Below are positions 61,666-64,000 of a stretch of DNA of 64,000 nt, piece by piece; within the stretch, counting starts at the first letter, position 1, and every line of letters begins with the position of its first letter. The notes below the pieces were generated by a model. The model was not told the origin of the DNA, did no database searches, and saw nothing but the letters and a program-made list of their open reading frames with translations. Origin of the DNA: Strigops habroptila (taxonomy: Eukaryota; Chordata; Aves; Psittaciformes; Psittacidae); assembly GCF_004027225.2 (NCBI RefSeq), contig NC_044290.2, positions 3,612,906 through 3,676,905 of the forward strand. Direction: 5' to 3'. The position numbers and the translations under genes are program-made.

Positions 61666-64000
61666 TCTGTAATGTCTCTGGGGTGAACCTCCCCTCCACG
61701 CACACTCCCTCCTCTGCCATTTAATGACATCTCTGGTGCTTAATGCGAGAGGCAGCTCAACTCTGCCACTCTGCTGGAAACCTTGCTCTGGTGCAGCAAT
61801 GGCATCGCTGAGGCACAGGCAGGGGAAAGCTGGCTCCATGAAAGACAGAGAGAATACCTCATTTCAAAAACATCAGCTGATGGCAGCCTATCTGCTGCCA
61901 CACCAGGTGGAGAGGCGTAGATAGCTATAGAAAGACCACACTGAAGCTCCCTGAGAATGCTGCTGATGTCCCCAGAACTTACACCCACAAGCAGCCTTGC
62001 TGGCAGCAACCTGAGTGTTGCTGAAAATGACTACTCAGTCACAAGCATTCCCAAGCTGGCCCCTGGTTAAACACAAGTCTGTTACTCTAACAGCACCGTA
62101 GATACACCAATTTCCTTAAAACATTCATTTCTTTAAAGAAAATACTTGTCTTCTCTTGACAGAAAAGCAGGACAAATTCCTCAGAAATACCCTTTGCTGA
62201 ACCTCGTTTTCAGTGTAAGAGGGGTTTCCAACTGGCTTCATGGCAATTGCACTGGTTTAATAGTGAACAAGCCCAGGGGTGGAGGAAGAGGAGAAGGCAA
62301 ATCAACAAGAAGCTCCAAATACTGAGGAGTGGCCTGACCCAGCCTAGGAAGGAAAGAGAAAAATGGTCCTTTGTGCAGAAGCTGGTGGAAAGCTCAACCT
62401 GACACTGGATGAGAAAACAACCTTTTAATAAGAGTCTTTGCCTAACAGGGAAGCCTTAGGAAGGTGGACACCTACAGCTGGCATCTGAATATAGCCCTCT
62501 GCAAGAATACAGCCCTCCGAGGAGTACCCATGGGCAGAAGGCAGCTTATGTTCCTAGGACAAAGAGTTCAAGTGGCCACTTGGAAAGGATCCCACATCTC
62601 CCTTGTCCAGCCAGGGAAGTGCAAATGTCAGCTGCTGCGAAGAGCCTAGCTAAAGGTGCATTCATCTCCAAACTAGATCCCTTGCACTGCAGGAAAAAGA
62701 GGAGGAAGAAAAAGGTGCAAGAAGCCAAATGGTGCCATTTCCTCTCTAGCAGAGTACCAAGGACCAAGACAGCAAAAGGTCAGGCTTGGAAGAATCTCAT
62801 TCTGGATACAGACCCTCCAGCAAGCAGTGTTTGACAGTAATGCCCTACACATCTCCTAAGGGGTGCAGCTGCCATTTCCTCCTGCCCTTTAGTGTCCCCT
62901 TGGATAACCCAGCACTGAAGTGACACCTCATCCTGCAATAGCAATAAAGCTCTCAGCCCTGGTGCTGGGACAAGAGGTGGGTTTTACAGGTCCTACCTGG
63001 GCTGGCTCAGCTGTATGGACCAGCAAAGCTGACAGAGCAATGTTTCATGAAGCCTGAGCTGAGTATGACTCCCACAAGCACCCCGACCTTTTGCTGTCCT
63101 GTCATTACTCATGATAACTAACAAGAGTGAAACTGTCACTATTCAGGCCACGATCGCTGGCTCAGCGCTGTGAAAACCCCTTCTCCTGATGTTAAAGATA
63201 CCTTGGATCCGACTGCTGTGAGGACAAAACATAAAATGCCTCTTACCACTAGATTTGCCAGCGTAACCCAGCCTCTCCCAGTGGAAGGTACATTGTGATG
63301 GTCTGCAGGCAAACCATTAATCCATCACTCAACATTGGAGCGAGTGCCAGCTCACACAAGGCAGAACCTCACAGGGCTTAGGGATGAACTGGCTGCTTCT
63401 CCTAAGCTATCATCTCGACAAAGCAGATCTCTGATGCCCAGGGAAGATCAGTACCTATGTAATGAGCAATGGCACAAAGTTTCAGAGCTATTTGCAATAT
63501 CCTCCCAGCTTCTCATGTTCAAGGAATTTCACCCTCCCAACGTAAATATCTGAACTTCATGCCCACTGTTGGTGGAAGGAGGACAGTGCTTCTGCAGAAG
63601 GAAAATGCAAGCACAGGTCCTCATTTCCCTCAACTGCACTGCTGATGCCCTCTCCACCCAGCCTGGGGTAAAACTCTTGCCACCATGACCAGACACATCA
63701 CTGCCTCCTGTATCAACCTTTTTATTTTTAAACATAACCTCATATTTTTATAAATAAATCTCACCAAAGTAGCAGCAGCACGTTCTTTATGGAGCTGCTC
63801 CCACTGTCCTTTTCTGACATGGCTTGCTTTTTATAAGACATAAAGAAATCGAGTAAGGCTTTCTAAGTATATGATGTTGTGTACAAAATATTAATGCTGC
63901 TTATCCCTAAATTGATATTTCTTTGAAGACTTCTAATAAAGCCCAGTTCCTCCAGAGCCTTAACCATGACAAACGTCAATAAATGTTATGAGTCCCCGAG
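61666..64000. other. Unique non-coding stretch to the window end
   Basis: No gene or mobile element is recognised. AATAAA words occur at about 63756, 63934 and 63978 near the right edge within AT-rich sequence and could be polyadenylation signals of an unseen transcript. The hexamer is too common to call a terminator. Confidence 0.45.

Noticed and set aside
63750..63985. AATAAA hexamers as the 3' end of a gene
   Set aside because: Hexamers are frequent in AT-rich DNA, and no upstream exon is identified.
1..64000. tRNA, rRNA, CRISPR array or bacterial-type operon
   Set aside because: No T-arm-like GGTTCGA box in a cloverleaf context, no regularly spaced direct repeats with unique spacers, and no compact run of same-strand genes was seen.

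Overview
The window reads as vertebrate, almost certainly bird, non-coding DNA (intergenic or deep intronic). The main evidence is nine separate CR1 LINE loci, ten elements in all because one is nested. All are short 3'-end fragments carrying the CR1 terminus, whose element strand ends in ATTCTATGATTCTATG-like repeats. There is also one long terminal repeat of a type familiar from avian endogenous retroviruses. Recognisable repeats cover only a few percent of the 64 kb, as expected for a compact bird genome. I recognise no protein-coding exon, tRNA, rRNA, known microRNA, CRISPR array or bacterial-type gene. The longest open frames (up to about 170 codons) look like chance frames, and several lie inside CR1 or LTR sequence.

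Layout: 1-9.5 kb is unique sequence with one AT-rich, homeodomain-motif-rich block (about 7.6-7.8 kb). From 9.5 to 19.4 kb there are four CR1 fragments (9.5, 13.3, 18.2, 19.2 kb), several conserved-looking AT-rich blocks, two perfect inverted repeats, and a 153-bp segment with good splice-like borders (13.1 kb). From 19.4 to 39.2 kb the sequence is mostly unique, with two short CR1 stubs (23.1, 30.1 kb) and a run of candidate regulatory blocks between 33.9 and 38.4 kb. At 39.2-39.8 kb sits a solo LTR with a perfect 5-bp target-site duplication, directly against a CR1 fragment. From 40 to 53.7 kb there are the longest CR1 fragment (44.0 kb), AT and poly-C simple repeats, and the best candidate regulatory blocks (41.1-41.5, 42.8-43.1, 50.1-50.8, 52.5-52.7 kb). 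One of these carries a 20-bp perfect palindrome of homeodomain cores. From 53.7 to 64 kb there are a CR1 fragment (53.7 kb), two adjacent perfect hairpins (55.3 kb), another AT-rich block (56.1-56.4 kb), a CR1 inserted inside an opposite-strand CR1 (59.0-59.3 kb), and a T-box/homeodomain-motif-rich block (61.2-61.7 kb).

Interpretation (inference): repeated AT-rich blocks with TAATTA, octamer and similar motifs in a gene-free stretch resemble the enhancer-bearing flanks or introns of vertebrate developmental genes. I cannot name the neighbouring gene, and conservation itself was not measured. I found no evidence for a novel multi-gene system. The best-supported observations are the nested CR1, the intact solo LTR and the local symmetric structures.
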